NCBI GenBank assembly: GCA_027886185.1
Contig: WOAB01000093.1
Location: 6,386,001 to 6,450,000, forward strand
DNA from: Rheum nobile
Taxonomy: Eukaryota > Streptophyta > Magnoliopsida > Caryophyllales > Polygonaceae
Direction of reading: 5' to 3'
DNA length: 64,000 nucleotides
Shown here: positions 10,182 through 21,426 of the stretch, piece by piece
Layout: every line of letters starts with the position of its first letter
Numbering within the stretch: the stretch's first letter is position 1
The notes under the pieces: model-generated
What the model was told of the DNA's origin: nothing
Seen by the model: the letters and a program-made list of their open reading frames with translations, nothing else
The model's database searches: none
Program-made: the position numbers and the translations under genes

Positions 10182-10805
10182 AAGTGGGATTTGTTGGAGG
10201 TATTGTAGGGATTTAGCCAAAAGCCTCCATAAATCGCGGCTGGTTGAGATATGAAAACGGAAGCCTGTTGGTGGGCAAGTGTGGCGGGAGGTGATGAGTT
10301 TGAAAGGAGAGAAAAAATATGGGAATTGGTTGGGAGTGGTTAGGATATGACTCACCCAACCGCAAGCCAAAACCGCAAGCCTACTTGATCTCGTCTTCTT
10401 TTTTTTGTATTCTTTAACCAACTAATTACAACTAATTAATTGGTGAAGAACATGATTTGGACGTGGGCTATTGTGGGTGTAATGGGCTGGAGTGATGTGT
10501 TTAGACGTGGGCTTCATGGAAGGGAGAGGTGGTGAGTGGTGGCGTAGTGATGGGGGCTATGGTGGGTGGGTGTTGGGTGAGCCATAAGCTAGCTGCCTTC
10601 CTTAGCCATGGTTTGGTCCCTCCTCTCCTTTACTAGCCCTTCTTTCCTTTGGCCTCTTCGTAGATAGAACCGCCGCACAAGGAAGCTTCCGATGACTCCT
10701 AGCCGAGACGATGTGGCTGCGGCGTTGGCGTCGAACCACGAATCTCCTCGGCATTGAGTCGGCTTGAATGATCATGCCCTCGTCTTGAATAGCTCTGATA
10801 CCAGA

Positions 10806-11618
10806 TGATGTGCGTGAGCACATTCCAGGACCCGTACAGTACAAGACGAAGGGCGCCAAGAACTCCTTTTTAGGGAACCCTTGGCTAGACTCTCAAAAGA
10901 CGACACTCTAATGTGTTTTGGGTTGTTTTTGGGTTTTTGACTTGATGGAGATTGGACTACAAAGGGAAATGGATATAACTCGTCACGAAGGATTCGGGAC
11001 AAGTTTGGGATAGGCATCTTATGAGTCTTGGATACAACTCACCAAGAAACACAAGACAAGATTGATTGATCGATGAAACACACCATGACCAAACAATCAC
11101 CTCTGGATGTGACACACCAAAGGGTGTTTTGGATGTAACTCACCAAAACGCGACTAAGGATTCGAGGATACAACTCACCTCGAAAACCATTGTCATGAGA
11201 CTTGAAATGTACTAAACACTCGTTTTTATCTCCATTCAAATCTAACAATTACAATGCACTTGGCTACCTATAAATAGGTACCAATACAAAAAAATAGGAA
11301 AATACATAAATTGACTCCACTAACCTAGCACTAACGTAGGGCACTAACACCACTACTTAGAGCACTAACTAACTAGCTAAAATAAGAAAAATACGTAAAC
11401 AACAAAAACAACTAACTAATTAACTAGGTAACTAAAGAAAATACGTAAACACATATTAACTAGCTAATTACCTAATTAATTAATGAAAAGGGAAATACTA
11501 GCAAAAACACATAGAATATCACTTCCTAGTCAATCTTCACGTCCTTGCATGAGGCTCCACCGATTGTTGGATGATCTCGTCTTCTGAAAGGTGTTCGATG
11601 GGATCCATGATCTCATCA
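10806..11618 (-). repeat. Element M 5' LTR, with PBS at 10792-10803
   Basis: It is the copy adjacent to the initiator tRNA-Met primer-binding site. It has the same termini as the left copy and a TATA-like motif near 11271. A short indel (ATCATGGATG versus ATCGATG) and a one-base difference in an A-run separate it from the left LTR. Confidence 0.95.
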
Positions 11619-11623
11619 AGTAT

Positions 11624-12196
11624 AGGTGGTTGGACGGGCAGAGTAAGGAGGAGGGGTCGGTCTAATGGCGGCCTCAACATTTGAAGAGGGAAAGTGGACG
11701 CCGGCAAAGGATCGTCTGAAATTGTTGATTGTTTATAGCAGAAGAGAGAAGACAATCTCGAAGACTTGAAGAAGGGGGCAGTTGTTCTGCAGTTTGTGGC
11801 GGGGGAAGTTGTTCTGCAGATTGTGGAGAACGTGGGTGGGGAATGAATAAAATGAAGCCGGCAAGGCTGTCCTCCTTCCGGTAATTCCAAATCACCTTCA
11901 CAAAGTCAATTAATCAAGCTCGGATGAAAATTTGGCGTCGTAATTGTCATCTATAAGAAAGAATGGAACCAAGCCCAATTTATACGTCTGATGTCGGATT
12001 TTAACTATTCAAAATTTCAAAATTTCAAATTGGGTCTGAATATAACCAAGTTTTGAAATTTAGATCCAAGTTGGCATACTTGATCTAAGCTCTCTTAACC
12101 CCGAATCATTCTCGTATTCGTGTGTTCTTGCTTCTGTTATTGCTTGTGCTATTACTCGTAATTGTTGTGAGTTGGTTCTTGGATTCCAACACTTAT
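11624..12196. other. Flank of M, no gene recognised
   Basis: The first ~270 bp resume the sequence interrupted by M and are G+A rich, with a repeated GTTGTTCTGCAG phrase near 11783 and 11810. A minus frame of 117 codons (11890-11537) begins in unique flank and runs into the M LTR, so it is not a real gene. From 11950 on the DNA is AT-rich with no coding signal. Confidence 0.5.
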
Positions 12197-12977
12197 GCCA
12201 TGTTTATCAAGGGATCTTTCAAGGATTCTTAACCCACTTTTTTACCACTATTTTACTTTTTCTATCCTCAAAGATCTTATACTCATTTCAACCATTTTAT
12301 CATTGATTGTCCAAGGATCCCAAAAACATATTTTTCTTCCACCTCAAATTACCAATATACCATTGTATCAAATTATAATTATATCCTTTATATTAAATTA
12401 CCAATATTATACTTTATATTAAATTATCATTATACCTTATATATTAAATTACAAATATACTCATTATATTAAATTATCAATATGCCCCCATTAAATATAT
12501 TTTAATACAAATGTTTTTTTATATTATTGATTGAAAAAAAAGAACGAATATGAAAAACAACAAACTTTATTGCATTAATTAAGAAAGTTACATGACATTG
12601 AAACAACATAATACATAAAAAATATCTAAAAATAACGACAAACTTCATTAGACGAGATGTAACTTAATAATTAAAAACAACACACAACACCAAAATAACC
12701 TATTTTTTGCTAATGTATTTCTTTAAATTTTTCTTAAGTTGGCAATGTGTACTTGTATCCCGAAGAATGTATAAAATTACTTTAAATCTTCTTGCAAGAC
12801 AACACATAACACTGGAACAAACTTTATATTTTAAACTATCATAAATAATAATATGATTTATTTGAACTTAATGATAATAAAATTTGTCAATATTCATACA
12901 TAAAATGTATAAAATTACTCCCCCATGAAAATTGAATATAAGAAATAAATTAGGATACATTTTTTAAAACATGTATA

Positions 12978-13020
<43 letters not shown>

Positions 13021-13396
13021 TGGTTTATTTGAACTTATTGATATACAAAACACATAAAAATAAAAAATATATAAAATATACACAAAATGAGTGTCAATGA
13101 ATAGAGAAAAATAAAACTAGAACTATGATAATTATTTTTAAGGTTTAAAGTGTTAAAAAAACATTTTATAAAATTAAATTCAAACAACCAGGAAAAAAAT
13201 TTAGTCCTCCAAAGGCGTGTCACACATTGAGTGTGCGAACGTGACACGTTGTAGAGAGCAACACATGGCACGCTTAATCAATGTGAGTTGTTTGCTCCTT
13301 CAGCCAAAACGCAGTATTTTGGCCCGTTTTGGTCCAAAATGCCACGTTTTGTAGCGTTTTATGCAAAATGTTTTTTTTTGCCATCCAAACATGGCC
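12197..13396. mobile_element. Possible AT-rich TIR element (MITE-like)
   Basis: GCCATGTTT at 12197 and its complement AAACATGGC at 13387-13395 form short inverted ends, flanked by TAT on both sides (12194-12196, 13397-13399). The interior is AT-rich, without ORFs, and contains a microsatellite and several TTTTGG/CCAAAA palindromic words near the right end. The inverted match is only about nine bases, so chance is not excluded. Confidence 0.3.
12976..13021 (+). repeat. (AAT)n microsatellite
   Basis: About 15 uninterrupted AAT/TAA units. Confidence 0.97.
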
Positions 13397-13517
13397 TATG
13401 ATGGACCACGACCAACCCCAACAGCGTGTCTATGTCTCCAACCAGCCCCAACAACGCATCCTTGGCGTCCCCCATGGCGCGCTCATTTTCATTATTTTTA
13501 TACTTAGTTTATTTTGA
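13397..13517 (+). other. Short unique flank left of LTR J
   Basis: The plus strand encodes a short Q/P-rich frame ending near 13517. It has no recognised match and abuts the LTR of J. It could be the tail of a decayed coding region. Confidence 0.3.
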
Positions 13518-13942
13518 TGTTAAAGACAATATTACTATTTCTAGGATTTTCGTATTTTTAGTATGTTTTGTCTTGGGCTTTTATGTGTTTGACAAAGCCC
13601 AAGTTCATTAGGGTTTTCTATAGTTCTCCTATAAGTACTCTTGTTTTCTTTCATTGTAAGACAAGTTTAATTTTGGTTTTATTCTAAAAGTCGAATTGAT
13701 CTCCTTGTTAAACCATCGGGGCTTCCCACACGAGTCATAGACTCATATCGATTCAAGTTATCCAAGGAAATCATGTTTGCCTTCCAACAAGACCAACGCA
13801 TTGTTCTTGTCGACTTGAGTCACCATGTGTTATAGTCAAAGAGAGACTGTTTGAACGAGAGTGCCAGTTTAAAGGACACAACTTGCTCGACATCGACGGT
13901 CCTTCACAGTCGATCCACCCTAGCGTGGGTCATATCATATCA
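13518..13942 (+). repeat. LTR J (5' LTR) with TATA box and iMet-type PBS
   Basis: It probably starts TGTTAAAGACA and ends CATATCA. A TATA box (TATAAGT) lies at 13630-13636. The next bases, 13945-13959, resemble an initiator tRNA-Met primer-binding site (…AGAGCCA) with mismatches. A 5' LTR in plus orientation of about 425 bp fits a small chromovirus-like element. The exact start is inferred. Confidence 0.6.
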
Positions 13943-14280
13943 ATTAGTAATTAGAGCCACCGTCGAGTTAAGTTAAATCCTTTTTCTCTCTTGCATTCTC
14001 AATTAATCATGCTCTATTTATCCTTCTATATTGCTCTTATCCACCAAAAACCACAAAAGGCCATTAAAACTCAAACAAGGTCCAGATTTTGTCATGGAAA
14101 AAAATATTTTTTTTTCTGAAATTTTATTTCCTAATTTTGTAGAGCATTTAGATACGAGTCCGTGCATATAAAATTCATCCAAAAAGAATATCGTTTGACC
14201 CCCCAAAATCCCAAAAAACTAAGATTTTTTGTGATTTCCAACCCCTACCTCCACTGCCAATCCTAAGCCGCCACCATAAG

Positions 14281-14972
14281 TGATGCATTCCTGCTTGTGA
14301 ATGCCGGATCGATGATCTTGGTGGGAAGTCGTGCGGGTTGCTTTTGTGGTTGGATGAGTGGAACGCGGTATTTGGGGCCTCGTGTGAGTTGGTGAACGCG
14401 ATGATTGATGGTGGTATTGCGGTGGCGGAAGCGATTGTTGGAGGGGGTAGATGACTTGAAAAGACGAGTCTTGGGCCGTAGCGTCGGCAACGGAGTGAAG
14501 GGAGATGCGAAGGAAGATTTGGCTTGAAGAATCAAGCGATTGCCGTAGCGTCGGCGGCGGAGTGAAGGAGATGAGAAGTCAGAGGTGTTGACGTCCAGTC
14601 AAAGGAAGGAGGCGATAGGCTCTCAAACTTAAGCTTTGATTCAAATTAGACGAAACCTAGTACAGAAGGTCGAGATGAGCTTTTATAGGAGATAGCGGGA
14701 CTCGGATGGGCCGAGTCTCGCTTAATGGGCTGGCCCACGCGACACGCGTGAAACACACACCCAAAAGAAAACACTGAAAATAATTATGCTCAATAAATAC
14801 AAAAGAATTCAAAGAACGCGTTCAATGATGATGGGAGAGGATCTTGAGATAGAACGCGATCTCTGGACTTGGATGGAGTTGCTTGAAGGAGGACGCGGTC
14901 TCTGTACCAGATGCGAGAAGTATGACGAAAATCGCGGTCTCTGTACTCGATGCGAGTAGTATGCCGTAGATC
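14281..14972 (-). repeat. Element G 3' LTR, 5' part diverged or missing
   Basis: It matches the 5' LTR closely from 14281 to about 14972. Beyond that only weak similarity remains, so the first ~80 bp of the LTR in element orientation (start of U3) appear replaced. The protease frame runs into this LTR. Confidence 0.8.
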
Positions 14973-15974
14973 ACGGTCTCCAAAGGTTCCTTTGAACGCG
15001 GTCATTGCACCGCCCGGGCCATTAGATCGCGCATTGGGCTCATCGTGCCCTTTGGACGGACGCGTTGTCCTGCTACTTGGGTCTGGGGTATTGGAAGCAT
15101 CTATAGGGTCTTGTTTGGGCCGCGTCCACTTTAACTCGGTATGTGGTGTTTCCATAGTCTTGTGTCTATCACGCTCTACCTGATCTTGTAAAATCTCATG
15201 AGGAGACATAGGTAAGAGAGTCACGCGCTTCCCGTGGTAGGTAAACACATAGGTGTGTAGATACCCATCATGAAGCACACGACAATCGAACTGCCATGGA
15301 CGCCCAAGCAAGAGATGGGTGGTGTCCATTGCAATCACATCACATAAAATTGTGTCTTTGTAGGGACCAATGGAAAATGGTAGAAGACACTATCGTGAGA
15401 CAGTGTTACCTGAGCTTGAAGAGAGCCATTGTAGGCCATATGGTTGTGGATGAGGCATTGTTGGCAGGCTGAGATGGTTGACCACCTTCTCATTGACGAT
15501 GTTGCAACAGCTTCCTCCATCGATGATAACACTAAAGGTCGCAATCTTAACCAAGCAACGCGTCTGGAAGAGATTCTCGCGTTGGTCGACAAGGCTGCCT
15601 TCCTTGATGGTGAGGATGCGATGCGTGACAAGGCTGAGAGGTGTGTCGGCATGGAGCACGACAGCCTCACTCGCATAAGCTTCCTCACAGTCTTCTTTGT
15701 CTCCTTCGTCAATGTCCTCAAGCGGTGCCACTTCCTCCTCATAGGATTCATATCCGGCGGCAGTGTTGGAGAAGAGGACCTTTCTGTTATTCGGACAATC
15801 CCTTTTGTAGTGGCCGCGCCCTCCACACTTGAAACATTCAAGGTCACGCGCACGCTCAGTGCTCTGTGAGGAGCCCTTTGTGGTGGTCGCGTGAGTTGCA
15901 TTAGAGGTGGGCAATGCGTTCTTGCCATGTCGGTCTTGGCTGGACGCGGTGGTTCCTGTGACTGGCGCACGCAC
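14790..15974 (-). pseudogene. Element G zinc knuckle and protease
   Basis: Codons from 15974 include one knuckle CFKCGGRGHYKRDC (CX2CX4HX4C) and the retropepsin-like segment FSVIIDGGSCCNIV. After an in-frame TAG at 15392-15390 the frame resumes with FSIGPYKDTILCD and TTHLLLGRPWQFD, the second half of the protease. Where the RT should begin the frame instead drifts through a charged linker and enters LTR sequence, ending at 14790. The TAG sits where the flanking frame suggests a CAG codon. The product would be the protease of the Gag polyprotein if intact. Confidence 0.85.
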
Positions 15975-16067
15975 ATCAGAAGTAAGGGAATGACCAGGGT
16001 TAGAGTCATACCTGGTGTGGCCTGGTTGCCAAGAAGAGTGCTTGCGACGCGCGAGCTGGTTGTAAAC

Positions 16068-17659
16068 CTACATCGCCGTGTGGGTCAACGTGTTGAGATC
16101 CTTGATGGGCAAGATCTCAAGTTGGTCACGGATTGGCGCATTCAGGCCACATAGAAACTTTGTTCTTAGCGTAGATGGGGCAACGCTAATGCTTGCCTTG
16201 TAGTACATGTCTTCCAACTGGGAAAAGAATTCGAGAGGTGTCTTAGTGCCTTGGCGAGCCATGGCAATCTCCATCCTCATCTGGTTCCTATAGTCGGCTG
16301 GGACATACTTCTTTGTCATCACGTAGACAAGTTGGTGCCAGTCTGTGATGGGCGCGAGACGGCGGCGAACACGATCATCCACGAACCTGTGCCACCATAC
16401 GCGTGCCGCACCGCGGAAATATAGGGTGGCCGCGTCGACATGCTCCTCTGGCGGCACGTGGCAATATCGCAACGTGTATTCTATTGCCTGCACCCATTCA
16501 AAAAATATAGCGGGATCATATTCACCCAAAAAGTGCTCGATTTTTACCTTCACTTCATGGCGATTGTAGCGGGCCGCGATCGGAGCTTCCATGTGAGGGT
16601 GTGCTGCAGGATGTGGATTGCGGTCTCTTTGGACATGGCGAGTTGCGAACTCACCATGGGGTGCGTTGACATCGTCGCGGCGTCGGCGCCGCAGTTGGGC
16701 ATCTTCCTCGCTTTGGTGATGATAGTCGCGCGTCCTTTTTTCGCGGCGCTGGCCGCATGTGCCTTGTTCCATGTTGCCCTGGAATGGTTGTTGAGGTTGG
16801 GACTGGAGCCGCGGTGGCGGAACCCAGTCCACGGGCCGATCCTGCAACTCAATAGGATCACCAAGAGGGGGGTAAGAATTGCCAGAATTTAGCATACCTG
16901 AGTCTTCAACTTCCTCATCGTCGAACTCGTCGGAGTCGTCTTGTACTCTGGGTGTGATTGACGCGTATCCATCAGACCCGTAGCGTGGAATCCGAGCACT
17001 TTGATGTCGTAGGTGTTCACGCACATCATAGCTTTGTGGCTGGGTAGCTGGCGTCCCCTTAGCGGCATCATCGCGTCGCATGCGTCCACTGGGACGACGA
17101 CTGGGTCTTTGTGTCTTCGCAGCGGCTAACCCTTCTTCGCATACTCGGCCTTCGCGTGGTGCTGAGCCTTGAACACGGCGCGGGGTGCGTCGAGATGCAT
17201 ACCTGTCATCAAAGTCGTATTGTTCAGAAAACTCACCTTGATAATCATTGTTGCGGTCGGAGCCGGTGTCGTAATCATTAGGATTTGCGCGCGGGGCGTA
17301 ATGATTGCGGTGCGACACGTATCCTTGGCGACTCTCTATGACTGATTGAAGCCGTTGTAGGCGCGGTTGGAGGTCGAAGGGATCAACCCTTTGCCCTTAT
17401 CCACGCGTTGTTGGCTTGGACCAACGTCAGTTTGTCGCGGTCCTCCCGCTGCATCCATTGGGATCATTTTTGTTGGTGCGGTCATCACGGGTGTGACGCG
17501 CTGCATGGAGTGGAGTTGAGCAACTTGGCGTCGTAACTCCTGGATCTCGCGTTGTTCAACCGAGAGCTCCAAAAGGGGATCTTCATTGTGTTGGTCTTGT
17601 TGTGGCACCAAGGGTAGATTTGGCGCGTTCTCATTTCCTAAGACAATGTGACCAGACAT
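16068..17659 (-). pseudogene. Element G Gag
   Basis: The likely start is ATG at 17659 (MSGHIVLGNENAP). The N-terminal third is charged and R/D/Q-rich. The retrotransposon Gag domain follows at about 16520-16080: HFLGEYDPAIFFEWVQAIE, ARVWWHRFVDDRV, MTKKYVPADYRNQMRMEI, TPLEFFSQLEDMYYKA. A frame change lies near 17340-17395, and the frame closes at TAG 16070-16068 just before VYNQLARR, where CAG is expected. Gag would form the virus-like particle. Confidence 0.85.
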
Positions 17660-18445
17660 CGTGAGTAAAAACGAACAAAAGACAATACAAAACCAAAGAG
17701 CAAGCAAGCAACTAACAAGTAACAAGTGTTCACGTAGGAGGGCGCGTTCCTTTGGACGTGAGGGCGGCTAAGGGCAAGCAAAGCAAGTGTGATATGCAAC
17801 CACAAAACCAAACAAAACCAAAAGAAAGAAGTCCTAACCTTTTACGTAAACAACGTGTACACTCAAGACACACCTTCAAGCGTGACACTAGACGGTGGAG
17901 GGATAAGAGATGAGCCTAGCCGAGTAGGGGGAAGAAGGTTGCCTTATTTTGGCTTTCCTTCTTTTTTTTGAATGTCGCGTCCTTTTTTTTTAATGCGACT
18001 TGACTTTTGAAGTTTGAAATTCAAATCCGAGATCTTAGTCTTTGACTTTTGATTGAAGACCGGATAAAATTTAAATGAAATAAAATAAAAATAAACGGCT
18101 AAGTAACTTAATGAAAGAAATCGCGCGATTATCGCGATAGGAGAGAGAGAAGATTGATGTAGATTTATAACGGTCAACACAAGCAAATATGGCAAGATAT
18201 GTTAGCGGGATTCACGCGATTAATTAAGAAAATCTTTTAATTAATTACGCAGATTTCATGCAAACAAATCACACAATTTTCGCGAGGGATCAAGCAATTA
18301 ATCGACCAAGAGATTCTCTTGTAGAAACCGATGGGACAAGCATGTGTTTGAAGAGAAAAAAAATTGTGACAATGGCGGAAGCAAGATGATGGAGAAGAAA
18401 AAATTGTGAACAAATGAGACTTGACAAGCGACTTATAAGATCAAA
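17660..18445 (-). other. Element G untranslated leader
   Basis: This 786-bp region between the PBS and gag has no coding signal. It is A/T- and purine-rich, with several TCGCGAT/ATCGCG words near 18120-18300. Confidence 0.6.
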
Positions 18446-18460
18446 GGCTCTGATGCCAGT

Positions 18461-19233
18461 TGATGCGTTCCTGCTTGTGAATGTCGGATCAATGATCTTG
18501 GTGGAAAGTCGCGCGGGTTGCTATTGTGGTTGGATGAGTGGAACGCGGTATTTGGGGCCTCGTGTGAGTTGGTGAACGCGATGATTGATGGTGGTATTGC
18601 GGTGGCGAAAGCGATTGTTGGAGGGGGTAGATGACTTGAAAAGACAAGTCTTGGGCCGTAGCATCGACAGCGGAGTGAAAGGAGATGCGAAGGAAGACTT
18701 GGCTTGAAGAATCAAGCGATTGTCGTAGCGTCGGCGGCAGAGTGAAGGAGATGAGAAGTCAGAGGTGTTGACGTCCAATCAAAGGAAGGAGGCGATATGC
18801 TCTCAAACTTAAGCTTTGATTCAAATTAGACGTAACCTAGTACAGAAGGTCGAGATGAGCTTTTATAGGAGATAGCGGGACTCGGATGGGCCGAGTCTCG
18901 CTTAATGGGCTGGCCCACGCGACACGCGTGGAACACACACCCAAAAGAAAACACTGAAAATAATTATGTTCAATAAATACAAAACAATTCAAAGAACGCG
19001 TTCAATGATGATGGGAGAGGATCTTGAGATAGAACGCGATCTCTGGACTTGGATAGAGTTGCTTGAAGGAGGACGCGGTCTCTGTACCAGATGCGAGAAG
19101 TATAACGAAGATTGCGGTCTCTGTACTCGATGCGAGTAGTATGCCGTAGATCGCGGTCTCTGTACTGGGTCCTTCTGAGCTCACGGTCATGGCTTCTTCT
19201 TCTATGGCCGTCATGGAGGGCAGGGTCGCATCA
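18461..19233 (-). repeat. Element G 5' LTR, PBS at 18446-18458, internal 39-bp tandem repeat
   Basis: The LTR is 773 bp. A 39-bp unit beginning GCGGTCTCTGTAC starts at 19075 and 19114 and is partly repeated at 19153. The same units occur in the 3' LTR near 14890-14972. Confidence 0.92.
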
Positions 19234-19750
19234 ATAAGTCACTCGGCCAAACCATAAACCTACGCCCCCTCCTTCCATTATCTTTCCTTAGTGAACAAGA
19301 AGATAGCTTGTTTTAATTGTTTCCTTATTTGATATGTTTTCTTGCCTTGTTGATTGAACAAAATTTCTTTCTATCTTTGCCTTGTCGATCGAGCCACGCG
19401 CTCCTCATGAGTAGCCAAATAGTCAACCCACTCGAGCGTTGATTTTTGGGTTGCTTTTGAGTCAAGGACTTGACTTAATCAGTTGGTTCCCTCCCTTTTG
19501 CCTTCTTGAATCTCGCTTTGGTTTTGTTCCATGTAGGCACCTTCGACATGGCTCGCCAATGACCTTACTAGGGCCCTCTTGAGTGCTACGACGTCGACGA
19601 CCATTACTTGGACCGTGACAGTTGCGCCTCGACTCGACCCCATTACGACCAGCGCACACCTAGTCATCGCTCTAACCGCTATTCGAGGTTGTGACTTGAG
19701 CCCTTTGTCGGTTACGATTGTGATCGTTTGGTTTTTCGTGCGAAAATAGT

Positions 19751-20257
19751 TGATGGTCCACACAGAACCAACTCCGGCTCGTCTCTCCTGGAGACCTCTT
19801 TCCCCGTTCCCCGCCGGCTGTCTCCAGTCACGTCAAATGCCGTTCGGTCCCGAGCTCCGACCTGAAAAAGAAGAGGGGCCCGAGGGTGGCCTCGGGCTTG
19901 CCACTTCGACACTCTAGTCAGTGCTCAACTCGCGAATGTAGCATAAAGAAAAGTAGATCTAAGGGTATAGTGGAGCAATAGTGGTAGAGAGTAAGAGAGT
20001 GAGAGTTTCGGTGTTTAGTCGATGGGGTAGGAGAGAGAGATAGACCAACCAGAGAAAGGGTCGAGAATCCTCTTTCCAATCACAATCTCCTCCTTATATA
20101 CCTGAAGCCAAAGGGCCCTTTTGTTGTGCAGCCGGCCTAGGCCGGAAAGAAGGCTCTTGAGCCACGTAGCCGGGCAGGCCGGTATGAGCCGACTGGACAA
20201 ATTAGGAAAAAGGTCCGCGGACTTTGTAGCCGGATAGAGTTAAGGTAGAGCTGTCAT
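19751..20257 (-). repeat. Element C 3' LTR, main part, with TATA box
   Basis: The element-sense end reads GTGGACCATCA. A TATA box (TATATAAGG on the minus strand) lies at 20093-20101. The remaining start of the LTR is at 38338-38417, beyond the E/D insertion, where it begins TGTATTTAGCC next to a purine-rich tract. Total length is about 590 bp. Confidence 0.65.
20095..20100 (-). promoter_or_regulatory. TATA box of element C LTR
   Basis: TATATA on the minus strand, followed by a GGAGGAG stretch and a pyrimidine-rich leader (CTCACTCTCTTACTCTC). Confidence 0.6.
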
Positions 20258-20745
20258 TGTAACACCCCCGACTTACGTCGGTAGTGCCACACGCCAGTGA
20301 CCTCGTACTGTAAAGTCCAAATCTACCCAAGGCTTTAATCGGAACAATTATACTTAAATGAACATTAAATAGTAAAGAGTAAATAGCGGAAGACTTTGTA
20401 TAAAGAAACTTAATCTTTTATTAAAATTCCTCTCGTAAATTGAAAATGATAGTTTACAAATGATATTAAAATTACAGCGGAAGACTTTAATTAAATCCTA
20501 ATTACAAGACTAGGTCTTACATTTATTTAAACAAAAATTAGTCAACACTAGACAACCTTAAAATATATTGCTTAAAATCTTCAATCTTCAACTGCAAGCC
20601 TTCAGAGACCAACCACTGATGTGCCGTATAGGACGGATGACACCAGTCAACCATGCAAGGAAAAGGAAAAGGAAAGGTTGGTTAGTCTAATGAAAGACTA
20701 TGCAATAGCTCAAATAGATCGGTTCTTATGATTGTATCCGGTTAC

Positions 20746-21358
20746 TGTTGGGCCTCATCCTTAACAAACCCTCACCAAAGCAGCCCAATGGACGGAGTGG
20801 CCTTCCCATATGGAGTGATCGTCTGATTAAACGACGAGCGAGGATCTCGGCCACGACGAGATCGGAGAAGTTATTGAACCCCGGATTATGGGGGTTAATA
20901 TATCGGTCCATGCAGCCGTTAAAACCCGCACAATCAGTCATAAATATTGTAAGATCATGGCCATCTGGTAATCAAAGCCGATGAGCGAAGATCACGGAGG
21001 CCAAACGGCTAGTTTAGCTAATCTTTGGAAATTAAATGTGTATATAAGAGGATTTGAGATCATTGTAAAGGACACAAATTTGACAGAATACGAAGTACTA
21101 TCTACTACTCTCTTGCTTACACTCATCATAGCTCTCAAGCTCGAATCTTCATTTCAGTATCGAAGCGACTGACAATTAGATCCTTTGATTCGACCAGTCT
21201 CTTATTCGGAAGAGATAAGCTTGTCTTTGCATCTTTCTAATCTTATTTCGTCTAGATCTTTGTTTGATTTGGATCATTCGGATATAATCAATATTATTAT
21301 TGTCTAGTTGCCGTTCTTAAGGCGATTCAGGTCAGTTCGATCTTTTCGCCCCAAAATA
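20746..21358 (+). repeat. Element D 5' LTR
   Basis: It starts TGTTGGGCC. It ends AAAATA, where the other copy has AAAACA, a C-to-T change of the terminal CA. The TATA box is at 21041-21048. Confidence 0.95.
21041..21048 (+). promoter_or_regulatory. TATA box of element D 5' LTR
   Basis: TATATAAG, identical to the one at 37203-37210 in the 3' LTR. Confidence 0.65.
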
Positions 21359-21361
21359 ATT

Positions 21362-21379
21362 TGGCGCCCACCGTGGGGC
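21362..21379 (+). other. Element D primer-binding site, tRNA-Lys(CUU)
   Basis: TGGCGCCCACCGTGGGGC starts three bases after the LTR. It is the full complement of the 3' end of plant tRNA-Lys(CUU) as I recall it. Confidence 0.85.
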
Positions 21380-21426
21380 ATCTAGCCATTCAGCGATCCA
21401 ATCATCAAACCAACCCTCATCCCATC

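Larger units (their letters stand above)
8895..11618 (-). mobile_element. Compact LTR retroelement M, non-autonomous (TSD AGTAT)
   Basis: Two LTRs of about 815 bp flank a 1094-bp interior, with perfect AGTAT duplications at 8890-8894 and 11619-11623. The primer-binding site (GCTCTGATACCA on the plus strand, 10792-10803, complementary to initiator tRNA-Met) touches the right LTR. A purine tract (AAGGAGAGGAGGA on the minus strand, 9712-9724) touches the left LTR. The element is therefore minus-oriented with its 5' LTR on the right. The interior is far too short for gag-pol and holds no polymerase motif. By eye the two LTRs differ at roughly a dozen positions, so insertion was fairly recent. It must have depended on enzymes supplied in trans. 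Confidence 0.93.
14281..19233 (-). mobile_element. Element G: gag-protease LTR element lacking RT/RH/IN (TSD ATAAG)
   Basis: Perfect ATAAG duplications at 14276-14280 and 19234-19238 bound a 4953-bp element whose plus-strand ends are TGATGCATTC and GGTCGCATCA. The PBS (GGCTCTGATGCCA, 18446-18458) matches initiator tRNA-Met with one mismatch and touches the right LTR, so the element is minus-oriented. It encodes Gag with one zinc knuckle and a protease, then passes directly into the 3' LTR. RT, RNase H and integrase are absent. It fits the class of gag-only or gag-protease non-autonomous LTR elements. Gag and protease style (DGGSC active site) suggest a chromovirus of the CRM/Reina type. Confidence 0.92.
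13943..19750 (+). mobile_element. Leader and gag start of element J, interrupted by G
   Basis: The leader of J runs from 13943 to 14280 and continues after G from 19239. Near 19590-19760 a plus frame is unusually rich in Y, D and R (for example CYDVDDHYLDRDSC), resembling the N-terminal part of chromovirus Gag proteins, with some in-frame stops. At 19751 it is cut by the end of element C's 3' LTR. The rest of J would lie beyond C, outside the window. The assignment of the gag-like frame is tentative; a minus frame over the same bases is also partly open. Confidence 0.4.

Noticed and set aside
11537..11890. 117-codon minus-strand ORF
   Set aside because: It crosses from unique flank into the LTR and target site of M, so it was created by the insertion.
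15444..16892. Several plus-strand ORFs of up to 150 codons
   Set aside because: They are antisense shadows of the Gag and protease frame of G, which has clear family motifs.
16068..17318. A Gag start at 17318
   Set aside because: The codon there is GTG inside a longer frame; the sensible start is ATG at 17659, before a frame change.
20015..20200. Small ORF in the C LTR
   Set aside because: It lies across the TATA box and leader of an LTR and has no support.
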